From a virus, in IMG/VR virus record IMGVR_UViG_3300009160_000076, positions 1 to 38,482 of that record: 38,482 nt of DNA. The stretch is one strand, 5' to 3'. Shown one piece after another: positions 24,944 through 31,510 of this stretch. The notes below the pieces were generated by a model. It searched no databases. It was not told where the DNA came from and saw only the letters and a list, made by a program, of their open reading frames with translations. Position 1 is the first letter of the stretch. Every line of letters starts with the position of its first letter. Both the position numbers and the translations under genes were made by a program.

Positions 24944-26895
24944 TGCCCATCTACAGCATTGAAGTCCCGGACGGCCGCACGGTAGACATTGAGGCAAACG
25001 ACGAGGCGACCGCCCTGAACGGAGCCAAGCAATGGTATGCCAGCCAACCGGCCAAGCCCGCCAAGCGCGTTCCCGCACCTCCGACAGCAGCCGACGCCAA
25101 AGGGCAGAAGGTTGTTGACCTGGGGAACCTCGGCCCGCCGACATCACCAAAGGCGCGGCAAGCCGTTGCCAAGCTGCCTGTTGGTGCGTTTTATCGCGAC
25201 TATCAGGGTAACGTTAGGCGCAACGACAACGGCCCACGCTTTATGACGGACCCCAAGGCGGGTAATCCGGTGGTCCCTATCGGCGGCGCGAGCGATGCCG
25301 GGCGGGGCTATCTGCGCGGCCTGGGTGAGGGTGTTCAGGGCATCCTCGACCCTGACAACATGGTTTCCATCCTCGGCGGCTTTGTCGGGGCCAAACCCAG
25401 GGCCGACAACCAGTTCAGCTTGCTGGATGTGATCCAGTCGGCGGCCTATGGCGGTCGGGCGCTGGGCCGTGGCATGGCGGGCGATGCGTCCGGGGCTCAA
25501 CGGGACATGGCTTCCGCCAGGGCCAATACCGGGCAGGGGCGGAACCTTCCGCAAGGCGGCGGATACGTTCCGCAGACTGGATTGGGCCGCGCGGGACAAG
25601 TGGCGGGCATGATGACGCCTAACGCACTGTCTCCAGGGTCTGCGGTGGCGCGGGCTGCAAACGTCATTCTACCCACGGCGGGAACAATGGCGGGCGGTGA
25701 AATTGGCCAAGCGGTCGGCGGCGATACAGGCCGGGCGGTGGGTGAGGTTGTCGGCGGCGTGGCTGGTGGTGTTGCTGCTGGGATTCGCACTGCACCGGCT
25801 AGGCCACGGGCGGCCACAACGCCGCAGGCGAGGCTTCAGGCCGAGGGGATTGAATTGACGCCCGGCAGGCTTTTAGGCGGGGATTTGGCGCGAGGCGTTG
25901 AAGACAAGTTAACGTCCGTTCCGTTTCTGGGCGATTCGATCCGCAACGCTCAACGCCGCTCGTTTGAAGGATTCAACAGGGCGCTTGCAAACCGCGTTCT
26001 GGAGCCGCTTGGCGAAACCCTGCCGGACAACATCCCGCAGGGCCGCGAAACCGTCGCGTATCTTCAGCAGCGCCTCGGGGATGAATATGACAACATCCTT
26101 GGCCGGGTGACGGTCCAGCGCGACCCGCAACTTGACGCCGACATCATGCAAGTGATGCAAGAGGCTCAAGTGTTGCCAGATGGCGCGCAAGGCCAGCTTC
26201 AGCGCGTGATTGACCAGATTGTTAACCGGCGACTTGCGCCGGGCCAGCCGTTAACGGGCCGGGAATTTAAGCTGGTGCAAAGCGAGGTAGGCAATCTTGC
26301 CTCGCAATATTCCGGCTCTGCGGTGGCGAGTGAACAGCAGCTAGGCCAATATCTTCGCCGCATTGACAATGCGTTGCTTGACGTAGTCAGGCGGACAAAT
26401 CCGAACGAAGCGGCGGCCATCCAGGCAGTCGATCATGGTTATTCAAACTTGACCGTCATTGAGCGCGCCGCGGCAAAGACGCCAGACGGAACCATTAGCC
26501 CGGCGCAAGCTCGCAGGGCGATGGTTCAAGCCGATCAATCGGTGAGAAAGCGCGCCTCGGCTGCTGGTCGCGGGCGGATGCAAGATTTGATTGGTGATGC
26601 GGAATCCCTCTTGCCAGCCACCATTCCAGACAGCGGCACGGCTGGGCGGCTTGGGACGCTTGGCCTGTTTGGCGGTTCCGGCGCACTGGCGTCAGCGACT
26701 TCAAATCCGCTTGTGCTGGTTCCTGCGGCAGTGGCTGGGGCAGGGATGGGGGCTTATTCACGGCCCGGCATTCGGGCGATGAATGCGTTGTCACAGATAC
26801 AAGCGCCAAGGGTCACCTACGCGCCGAGAAACGCGCTGGTTCCGGCTATGAGCGGGCTACAGCAAATACAACAGCAGCAGCGGTTGCCAAGATAG
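24943..26895 (+). CDS. Large ejection/DNA-transfer-like protein
   Basis: The product has 650 residues. The start MPIYSIEVPDGRTVDIEAND is a short motif seen at the N-terminus of many phage internal proteins. Residues about 120-290 are Gly-rich helices (GGEIGQAVGGDTGRAVGEVV, GGVAGGVAAG) that could insert in membranes, and about 300-600 is helical. Near the end is another hydrophobic Gly/Ala stretch (FGGSGALASATSNPLVLVPA). Together with its place as the last of the ejection block, this fits a protein that forms the DNA channel in the inner membrane, like P22 gp16/gp20 in role. Homology is not shown. Confidence 0.72.
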   Translation: MPIYSIEVPDGRTVDIEANDEATALNGAKQWYASQPAKPAKRVPAPPTAADAKGQKVVDLGNLGPPTSPKARQAVAKLPVGAFYRDYQGNVRRNDNGPRFMTDPKAGNPVVPIGGASDAGRGYLRGLGEGVQGILDPDNMVSILGGFVGAKPRADNQFSLLDVIQSAAYGGRALGRGMAGDASGAQRDMASARANTGQGRNLPQGGGYVPQTGLGRAGQVAGMMTPNALSPGSAVARAANVILPTAGTMAGGEIGQAVGGDTGRAVGEVVGGVAGGVAAGIRTAPARPRAATTPQARLQAEGIELTPGRLLGGDLARGVEDKLTSVPFLGDSIRNAQRRSFEGFNRALANRVLEPLGETLPDNIPQGRETVAYLQQRLGDEYDNILGRVTVQRDPQLDADIMQVMQEAQVLPDGAQGQLQRVIDQIVNRRLAPGQPLTGREFKLVQSEVGNLASQYSGSAVASEQQLGQYLRRIDNALLDVVRRTNPNEAAAIQAVDHGYSNLTVIERAAAKTPDGTISPAQARRAMVQADQSVRKRASAAGRGRMQDLIGDAESLLPATIPDSGTAGRLGTLGLFGGSGALASATSNPLVLVPAAVAGAGMGAYSRPGIRAMNALSQIQAPRVTYAPRNALVPAMSGLQQIQQQQRLPR

Positions 26896-27052
26896 TGAAC
26901 CATCCGATTGGCGGGAAGATGACGCCGTATCTGCGCCACCAGGGCAACCGCTTCCACGTCTGAAACTCGGCCTCGGTCCACTCCTCCGTCCCCTTAGGGC
27001 GCGGTTTTCCGGTCTCTGGGTCGATCACCCGGAATTGGCCTTCTGTCTCCAT
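26846..27052 (-). CDS. Antisense small membrane protein (candidate moron)
   Basis: The product has 68 residues on the strand opposite the late operon. A soluble N-terminus (FRVIDPETGKPRPKGTEEW, then TEAEFQTWKRLPWWRRYG) leads to one C-terminal membrane helix (VIFPPIGWFTILATAAAVVF). The 207-base gap in the plus-strand operon exactly holds it, and it overlaps the end of the ejection gene by 50 bases. ATG 27052 has GGTGAGG just upstream. A single-span protein expressed separately inside the late region is typical of superinfection-exclusion or lysogenic-conversion genes. The overlap antisense to a CAG-rich end creates part of its Ala-rich helix, so caution is due. Confidence 0.55.
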   Translation of the reverse strand: METEGQFRVIDPETGKPRPKGTEEWTEAEFQTWKRLPWWRRYGVIFPPIGWFTILATAAAVVFAVARS

Positions 27053-27058
27053 GACCTC

Positions 27059-27088
27059 ACCATAGGGCAGCACATGCACATGAATCAA
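27059..27088 (-). promoter_or_regulatory. Candidate promoter of the antisense gene
   Basis: On the minus strand TTGATT (27083-27088) is followed after 18 bp by TATGGT (27059-27064). Four of six bases match each consensus hexamer. The predicted start is at or next to ATG 27052, which would make a nearly leaderless mRNA, common in alphaproteobacteria. Confidence 0.35.
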
Positions 27089-27102
27089 CCGGGCTTGCTC
27101 TG

Positions 27103-27435
27103 ATGGCCATGCAGCCCCGCGACCCCTACGGGCGGAACCATGAAGACCTGGAGGCTTTCCGCGCCGAGGTTCGCAAGACGCTTGGCGAGATGAAGAGCCA
27201 GCATGAGGCGTTGCTGACCGCAATCGGAAAACCCGCTGAAGACGGCAAGGGCATGGGCGGATCGGGCCTGGTCGGCGAGGTGCTGCGCCTGAAAGCGGAC
27301 GTCAAGGGGCTTCTGGACCTCAAGACGAAGGGCATGGGGTTCATCGGGGCCATCGTGATGTTTGGCGCGCTGATTATCCTTGGCTTCAAGGGGTGGGTTG
27401 CGGGCCTGCTCCCCCATCCGCCGGCGCCGCCATGA
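27103..27435 (+). CDS. Membrane protein, XhlA/holin-like
   Basis: The product has 110 residues. A charged helical N-terminus with coiled-coil character (DLEAFRAEVRKTLGEMKSQH, LRLKADVKGLLDLK) leads to one C-terminal membrane helix (GFIGAIVMFGALIILGFKGW). This resembles XhlA-type lysis accessory proteins, with a cytoplasmic helix and a single span. It opens the lysis block and is coupled to the next gene by ATGA. It could be a holin or a regulator of one. Confidence 0.68.
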   Translation: MAMQPRDPYGRNHEDLEAFRAEVRKTLGEMKSQHEALLTAIGKPAEDGKGMGGSGLVGEVLRLKADVKGLLDLKTKGMGFIGAIVMFGALIILGFKGWVAGLLPHPPAPP

Positions 27436-27761
27436 GCCGGATCTGGTCGGCCATGCTCGCAGCCGGGTCGCTCCGGTTCTGGTCGCAGCTTGGCGCGGGG
27501 ATGGCCCTGACTCTGGTGTTCGTCGGCTACGGGCTGGTGATCTGGCGCGGGCCTTGGGCGGCGGCGAGACAGCAACAGCAGCTTGACCTGCTCGGCCAAG
27601 GCCAGATCGCGGCGGCGCTGATGGTGCTGGTCGCCCTGGTCTGCATCACCGGAATGAAGCTGGGGCTATCCGCCGGGAAAGACGGCGTGAAGGCCGATGT
27701 CGAGCGGGATGACGAGCCGCCGACTGTGACCACGACAACGACGACGGAGATCAAGCCGTAA
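27432..27761 (+). CDS. Two-span membrane protein, candidate holin
   Basis: The product has 109 residues from ATG 27432. Two membrane helices (about residues 17-37, LGAGMALTLVFVGYGLVIW, and 56-75, GQIAAALMVLVALVCITGM) are joined by a Gln-rich loop, with a charged C-terminal tail ending in a Thr run. Size, topology and the place before an enzyme and Rz/Rz1 fit a class II holin that opens the inner membrane for lysis. The start overlaps the previous stop (ATGA) and was preferred to longer upstream options. Confidence 0.7.
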   Translation: MSRIWSAMLAAGSLRFWSQLGAGMALTLVFVGYGLVIWRGPWAAARQQQQLDLLGQGQIAAALMVLVALVCITGMKLGLSAGKDGVKADVERDDEPPTVTTTTTTEIKP

Positions 27762-28138
27762 TGTGGACCTACCACCAATCCAGCGGCCGGCTGTTCCACG
27801 ATGGCGCTCCAGTCGCCACCGGCTACAGCGGATTCGGGCGCGGCAAGAACAGCCCGTCCATGCAAGCGGCCAGGGGCGTCGGACCGATTCCGCGCGGCCG
27901 GTGGAAGATTGTCGAACTCTACAACAGCCAGAACGTCGGGCCGTATGCCCTGAAGCTGTTCGCGGCCGATGCCACCCCGGACGACACCCACGATGAGACG
28001 GGCAGGGGGGCCTTTCGTATCCACGGGGATTCGATCCGCAACCCCGGAACGGCCTCGCATGGCTGCATCATTCTCCCGCGAGCCGTTCGGGAGCAAATCT
28101 GGAAAAGCGGCGACCGTGACCTGGAGGTGGTTGAATGA
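27761..28138 (+). CDS. L,D-transpeptidase-like (DUF2778/Tlde1) enzyme, possible endolysin
   Basis: The product has 125 residues. The active-site pattern of YkuD-like L,D-transpeptidases is present: FRIHGD with His88, and SHGC with His100 and Cys102, followed by ILPRAV. The arrangement with MWTYHQSSGRLFHDG at the start matches the small DUF2778 branch. Members act on peptidoglycan stem peptides as L,D-transpeptidase, carboxypeptidase or exchange enzymes. It has no signal peptide, so it would reach its substrate through the holin. In the canonical endolysin position with no other muralytic gene in the cassette, it is the best endolysin candidate. Confidence 0.78.
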   Translation: MWTYHQSSGRLFHDGAPVATGYSGFGRGKNSPSMQAARGVGPIPRGRWKIVELYNSQNVGPYALKLFAADATPDDTHDETGRGAFRIHGDSIRNPGTASHGCIILPRAVREQIWKSGDRDLEVVE

Positions 28139-28323
28139 CCTGTTCCGAAGATACGCTGTTGATCCTGTCCGACGCCATCAAGCGCCTGGCCGGGGTCAGC
28201 CTGAATCAGACCGACCTGACCGCAGAGCTGGAGCGGATCGGGCAGACCTATTCGCCTCCGACCCAGACCCCGGCGCAAATCCCGCGCGACGTTTGGGTAG
28301 GAAACCTGAAGGTGGCCAAGTGA
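28135..28323 (+). CDS. Small soluble protein in lysis cassette
   Basis: The product has 62 residues with a helical N-terminal half and a Pro/Thr/Gln-rich C-terminal half. It has no membrane segment and no recognised family. It overlaps the transpeptidase stop by ATGA and the next small gene by GTGA, so it is translated within the lysis cassette. Confidence 0.58.
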   Translation: MTCSEDTLLILSDAIKRLAGVSLNQTDLTAELERIGQTYSPPTQTPAQIPRDVWVGNLKVAK

Positions 28324-28424
28324 GCGCCGCTGAAGTCGGCGCCATGTTTCTCGTGGCAATGGCGATTGTAGTCGGCCTGCTAGGCGACTGGGCGTGGAGC
28401 CGCAGAAACCCGAGGCCCAAATGA
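28320..28424 (+). CDS. 34-residue single-span membrane peptide
   Basis: The product is a 34-residue peptide from GTG 28320, too short for usual gene finders. It consists of one hydrophobic helix (VGAMFLVAMAIVVGLLGDW) and a basic tail (RRNPRP). Its start overlaps the previous stop (GTGA) and its stop overlaps the Rz start (ATGA), which strongly supports real translation. In a lysis cassette it could be a pinholin, antiholin or holin partner. Function is inferred from size and place only. Confidence 0.6.
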   Translation: MSAAEVGAMFLVAMAIVVGLLGDWAWSRRNPRPK

Positions 28425-28816
28425 CCGCCGCCCTGTTCCTCATCAAACGATACTGGCCGTTGCTGATCTTTGTCGGCGTGTTGGCCTTCGCCGGGGTCCA
28501 GACCCTGCGCCTGAAGGCCTCCGACGCCAGCCTTCACGCCTCCCGCCTCGAAACCGCCCGCGAGACGGCCAGGGCGCGCGCATGGGAGGCATCCTATCGC
28601 CAAGCCGACGCTCTACGCCGGGAAGAGCAGGGAAGGGCTCAACGGGCCGTTTCTGAGGCTGGGGCGCAATGTGACGCCCGCGTCTCTGCTGCCCGCCGAT
28701 CGGCATCCGCAATTCAGACCATCATTCAGAAGGTGCCTACCTATGATTCGACTGGCTGCCCTGTCCGTAGCGTCATTGGCTCTCGCGAGTTGTCAGACGC
28801 TCTCGCCCCCCGCTGA
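28421..28816 (+). CDS. Rz: Rz-like inner-membrane spanin
   Basis: The product has 131 residues from ATG 28421. An N-terminal signal-anchor helix (YWPLLIFVGVLAFAGVQTL) precedes a long periplasmic coiled coil rich in Ala, Arg and Glu. The 3' part of the gene contains the start of a lipoprotein gene in another frame, the hallmark overlap of Rz/Rz1. With the lipoprotein it would join inner and outer membranes and disrupt the outer membrane in the last step of lysis, so the host is Gram-negative. Confidence 0.86.
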   Translation: MTAALFLIKRYWPLLIFVGVLAFAGVQTLRLKASDASLHASRLETARETARARAWEASYRQADALRREEQGRAQRAVSEAGAQCDARVSAARRSASAIQTIIQKVPTYDSTGCPVRSVIGSRELSDALAPR

Positions 28817-29018
28817 TGTTCCGGCGCCCATCGCACCCGATCCCCGGCTCTGTCAGCCCGTCAAGCCAGAACCTCCGGTGCAGGGTGGTCTCGTTGCGCC
28901 TGTCACTGACCAAGAGCGGGCCGATCTGGCGGCGTTCCTGACCGGCGAGGCGGCGGCAAGGGACTGGGGCCGGCAAGGGTGGATGCGAGCGGCCATAGCC
29001 CTGAAGGCCTGCCCGTGA
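28743..29018 (+). CDS. Rz1: Rz1-like outer-membrane spanin lipoprotein
   Basis: The product has 91 residues from ATG 28743 in a different frame within the end of Rz. It has a signal peptide with lipobox LALASC (Cys17 lipidated after cleavage), then a Pro-rich stretch (LSPPADVPAPIAPDP). It is longer than lambda Rz1 (60). The extra C-terminal 50 residues are helical. The pair spans the periplasm. The stop overlaps a possible GTG start of the next gene. Confidence 0.85.
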   Translation: MIRLAALSVASLALASCQTLSPPADVPAPIAPDPRLCQPVKPEPPVQGGLVAPVTDQERADLAAFLTGEAAARDWGRQGWMRAAIALKACP

Positions 29019-29022
29019 ACCG

Positions 29023-29038
29023 GGGAGGCGCGCCTCCC
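29023..29038. promoter_or_regulatory. 16-bp perfect palindrome covering the ribosome-binding site
   Basis: GGGAGGCGCGCCTCCC is a perfect palindrome that ends exactly one base before ATG 29039 and contains the Shine-Dalgarno GGAGG. As RNA it folds into a 6-bp stem with a CGCG loop that hides this site. Translation of the phosphoesterase would then depend on ribosomes finishing Rz1. A protein-binding site is the alternative. Confidence 0.6.
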
Positions 29039-30139
29039 ATGTCGCGGGAGTTGGCCGAACAGACTATCGAAGTCTGCCACGAAATTCTAGCAGAAGGTAT
29101 CAAGGGCTACAGCGAAGAAGCCGCCCGGCGCTTTGGCCTCTCCATCCCGACGATCCGCAATCGCCTTCGGTCGGCCAAGGCGAACCACGGCTTGGAAGTG
29201 GACGAAAGCCACTATCGACCCAAGAGAGCGCCGGCTGCTTTTACCGTCGATCCATTGCCCGGCGATGGCGAACCGGACGCAGAAACCCTGATTGCTCAAC
29301 TGACCGAGCGCCATTCCAAGCGCGCGGTTCACGCTGAGGCCGCCAAGCTGCAAACGGTCCGGGTCAACATCGACGGGCCAATCGCAGTGGCCTTCTTTGG
29401 CGACCCCCACATCGACGATCCGGGCTGCGCCTGGGGCGACCTGTCCAGGGACGTGGCTGTCTGCCGGGATACGCCGGGGTTCATGGCGGTGAACATTGGC
29501 GACTCGACCAACAACTGGGTCGGTCGCCTGATGGGGCTCTATGCCAATCAGGAAGTCACGTCCCGGCAAGCCCTGACCCTGATCGAGTGGCTTCTGTCCG
29601 AATTGCCCTGGCTGGTCACCGTCGGCGGCAATCACGACACCTGGAACACGCAGAAGGGCGATGTCTCCGAGGTGATCCACCGGCTCAAGAAGATGCCGGG
29701 GCTCTATGAAAACGTCGGCGCCAGGATGCGGGTGGTTCTGCCGTCCGGCGCTGAGTTCACGATGAATTGCCGGCACGACTTCCCCGGCGGGTCTCAATTC
29801 AACCCGGCTCACGCTTTGGTCAGGGAAACCCTGTTCGGGTTCCGTGACAACATCTTGGCCTGCGGGCATCGCCACAACTCGGGCTATATCCCGATTTGGC
29901 ACAACGACCCAGCCCGGCTCTGTCATGGGTTCCGCGTCGGGACCTACAAGGACTTTGACCACTACGCCAAAGAGAAGGGATTCAAGGAATCCAACTGGGC
30001 GAGGTCTATGGCTGCGGTGATCGACCCTGCGTTTTCCAACGATCCGGTCAGATTCATCAAGCCGTTCTTCTCCCTGGAGGAGGCCGCCGACTATCTGAAA
30101 TGGAAGCGGCGTCTGTTTGAAAGCGGGCGGGCGGCCTGA
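29039..30139 (+). CDS. Calcineurin-like metallophosphoesterase with N-terminal HTH
   Basis: The product has 366 residues. Residues about 1-60 contain an HTH (YSEEAARRFGLSIPTIRNRL). The catalytic domain shows the full metal-binding set: GDPHID (Asp122, His124), GDSTNN, GNHD (198-200), CRHD and CGHRH (277, 279). SbcD-like nucleases and phosphodiesterases share this core. The HTH suggests a DNA substrate. As the last late gene it may process phage or host DNA at the end of infection. ATG 29039 is chosen because of GGAGG upstream. GTG 29015, overlapping the Rz1 stop, is the alternative start. Confidence 0.85.
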   Translation: MSRELAEQTIEVCHEILAEGIKGYSEEAARRFGLSIPTIRNRLRSAKANHGLEVDESHYRPKRAPAAFTVDPLPGDGEPDAETLIAQLTERHSKRAVHAEAAKLQTVRVNIDGPIAVAFFGDPHIDDPGCAWGDLSRDVAVCRDTPGFMAVNIGDSTNNWVGRLMGLYANQEVTSRQALTLIEWLLSELPWLVTVGGNHDTWNTQKGDVSEVIHRLKKMPGLYENVGARMRVVLPSGAEFTMNCRHDFPGGSQFNPAHALVRETLFGFRDNILACGHRHNSGYIPIWHNDPARLCHGFRVGTYKDFDHYAKEKGFKESNWARSMAAVIDPAFSNDPVRFIKPFFSLEEAADYLKWKRRLFESGRAA

Positions 30140-30219
30140 TTATAGCCCGGTGAATAACTCGCTATGACGCCCGGCTGACCTGTCATCCGCCGGATCGCTG
30201 ATCGCCCCTCACCTAACAC

Positions 30220-30246
30220 AAGGCCGGCAGCGTAAGGCTGGCCTTT
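30220..30246. terminator. Intergenic terminator hairpin 1
   Basis: AAGGCCGGC (30220-30228) pairs with GCTGGCCTT (30237-30245) with one G-T pair and an 8-nt loop. A short T run follows. It lies 80 bases after the last late gene and probably ends late transcripts. The T tract is weak. Confidence 0.6.
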
Positions 30247-30278
30247 CACCCTTGAAGGCTTCGGCCTCGGGTCACGAA

Positions 30279-30310
30279 AAACCCCGCCAGTTGTGACGCT
30301 GGCGGAGTTT
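30279..30310. terminator. Intergenic bidirectional terminator 2
   Basis: CCGCCAG/CTGGCGG (30284-30290 with 30299-30305) is extended by AAAC/GTTT past one mismatch, with A-rich DNA before and T-rich after. It can work for both the rightward late operon and the leftward early operon. Confidence 0.7.
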
Positions 30311-30359
30311 CTGTTGACGGTTCTTCGCGGGATCGTTCAAAACATTAACATGTTCCTCG

Positions 30360-30394
30360 GATATGTCAAAAAATCCCGGCTTTTTTGACATATC
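30360..30394. repeat. 35-bp perfect inverted repeat (14-7-14), recombinase-core-like
   Basis: GATATGTCAAAAAA (30360-30373), a 7-base asymmetric spacer TCCCGGC, and the exact reverse complement TTTTTTGACATATC (30381-30394). Long perfect arms around a 6-8 bp asymmetric centre is the build of lox, FRT and dif-type crossover sites. Each arm also contains a perfect TTGACA pointing outward. It has no GC-rich stem, so it is a poor terminator. It may be an attachment, resolution or protein-binding site. Confidence 0.75.
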
Positions 30395-30410
30395 GCGCCG
30401 CCAATATCAG

Positions 30411-30441
30411 AAGCCCCTCGGTTCACGCCGGGGGGCTTTTT
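30411..30441. terminator. Intergenic terminator 3
   Basis: An 11-bp stem (30411-30421 with 30428-30438, one G-T pair), a 6-nt loop and TTTTT on the plus strand form a strong rightward terminator. It touches the stop of the last minus-strand gene. On the minus strand the T tract is weak, so leftward termination would be less efficient. Confidence 0.75.
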
Positions 30442-30633
30442 CTATGCCAGCCACGTCGCCCGGTCGCCCTCGCTCATTGACAGCAAGAGCCGAATGGCGA
30501 ACGCAGCCGGGCCGCTTGGTCCCTCGGCGGCATAGGTCTGGGCGGTGCGGGCCGACACGCCCAGCAGCTTGCCGGCGCCAACCTGGGTAAGGCCCAGCGC
30601 CTTGAGGGCGGCGCGATATTCGTCGGCGGTCAT
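30442..30633 (-). CDS. Small XRE-like HTH protein, end of early-left operon
   Basis: The product has 63 residues from ATG 30633, which has GGAGA five bases upstream and overlaps the previous stop. The sequence LGLTQVGAGKLLGVSARTAQTY is a clear HTH of the Cro/C1 kind. Nothing else is attached. It is the last gene of the early-left operon and may regulate phage promoters. Confidence 0.72.
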   Translation of the reverse strand: MTADEYRAALKALGLTQVGAGKLLGVSARTAQTYAAEGPSGPAAFAIRLLLSMSEGDRATWLA

Positions 30634-30809
30634 ATCTTCTCCGGTGGGTCGAGGGCCTCGAGGCGCCGGGCCAGTTCCTCGAGGACAAAGGCCCGAACAT
30701 AATGGCCCTCGTCCATGCACTTGCGGACATGCGGCAAGGCATATCCTTCTAAGAGCTTCTGAGTGGAAAGCCCCTGCCAATATGACAGGGGCTCTTTGGC
30801 CCTCACCAT
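30630..30809 (-). CDS. Small hypothetical protein
   Basis: The product has 59 residues from ATG 30809, overlapping the previous stop by 7 bases. It is helical and charged, ending LARRLEALDPPEKI. It is unrecognised. A TTG start 27 bases upstream is possible. The tight packing supports real translation in the early-left operon. Confidence 0.58.
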   Translation of the reverse strand: MVRAKEPLSYWQGLSTQKLLEGYALPHVRKCMDEGHYVRAFVLEELARRLEALDPPEKI

Positions 30810-31057
30810 TCCGCACCGAACTTTCCAGCCTCGCAAGCCGCTTCGAACCGTCCGTCAGTCCAGAAAGTTTGCAGTTCGGCCTTGACCGCTTCCGGGGTCA
30901 TGGCGCGGGCTTCGGCCAGCAATTTCCGCGCTTGCTTTATGCTGTAGGCCTCCCAAAGGCCAGTCGTCATCGACAGGCAAGACTGAGCGCGCGGGGCGAT
31001 GATGTAGCGGTCATAATCTTGAAAGATGGTCAGTTCGGTCATTGGTCTGTTTCCCAT
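30803..31057 (-). CDS. Small hypothetical protein
   Basis: The product has 84 residues, with YDRYIIAPRAQSCLSMTTGL in the middle and helical C-terminal half. No family was recognised. A start at ATG 31042 (MTELTIF) is as likely as 31057, since neither has a good ribosome-binding site. It follows an 86-base gap with a small inverted repeat, so it may have its own control. Confidence 0.6.
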   Translation of the reverse strand: MGNRPMTELTIFQDYDRYIIAPRAQSCLSMTTGLWEAYSIKQARKLLAEARAMTPEAVKAELQTFWTDGRFEAACEAGKFGAEW

Positions 31058-31105
31058 CGCCCCGTGGAACCATTCCCCGCAAGCGATGACTTAACCTAGC
31101 AGATA

Positions 31106-31120
31106 TTGCGTATGGCGCAA
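31106..31120. promoter_or_regulatory. Small inverted repeat, possible operator
   Basis: TTGCG (31106-31110) and CGCAA (31116-31120) form a 5-bp palindrome with a 5-bp spacer in the 86-base gap upstream of the 31057 gene. It is AT-richer than its surroundings. It could bind a regulator controlling the last three genes, but no clear promoter is visible. Confidence 0.3.
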
Positions 31121-31143
31121 CAGGAAAATATAGCTGTGTTTCG

Positions 31144-31479
31144 TCATTTCACCGAATCAACAGGCCAGATGCGCTCAGCGACGGCGCTATTGAGTGACAG
31201 CCAAAACTGTTTGTCAGCCCTCAGGCTGTCGTCATCGGGGTCAGGAGGCCCCATCTCGGCCTCTTCCATAACCATTTCCGCATTGCTGGCGAGCATTTCG
31301 TTTGTCGCTCCCAAGAGCCGTTCAAACGATGCTTCGCGGCCATATGGCCCAGGTCCCCACGCGGGCAGTTCAACGCACCATTCTAGCGTTTCGATGGCGT
31401 CTTGATGAATTGCAGCGGCTTCAGGCCCGGCTGATTTAAGCGCGGCCCTGTGCCATGCAATCAGGTCTGCAATGCTCAT
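31144..31479 (-). CDS. Hypothetical protein, early-left operon
   Basis: The product has 111 residues from ATG 31479, chosen for the strong GGAGG upstream. It has a helical start (MSIADLIAWHRAALKSAG), an acidic middle (MVMEEAEMGPPDPDDDSL) and ends WPVDSVK. No known domain is seen. Acidic small early proteins sometimes mimic DNA or inhibit host enzymes, but nothing here proves that. Confidence 0.62.
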   Translation of the reverse strand: MSIADLIAWHRAALKSAGPEAAAIHQDAIETLEWCVELPAWGPGPYGREASFERLLGATNEMLASNAEMVMEEAEMGPPDPDDDSLRADKQFWLSLNSAVAERIWPVDSVK

Positions 31480-31510
31480 CCCTTCACCTCCACAGGAGGG
31501 GCGGGGCGGC

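Noticed and set aside
30385-30413. Outward TTGACA elements in the 30360-30394 inverted repeat as divergent promoters
   Set aside because: No good -10 hexamer lies at proper distance on either side (three of six bases at best). The hexamers may be incidental to the palindrome.
30545-31099. 184-codon plus-strand frame over the last minus-strand genes
   Set aside because: Shadow of the minus-strand genes. It has no upstream signal and low-complexity Arg/Pro composition.
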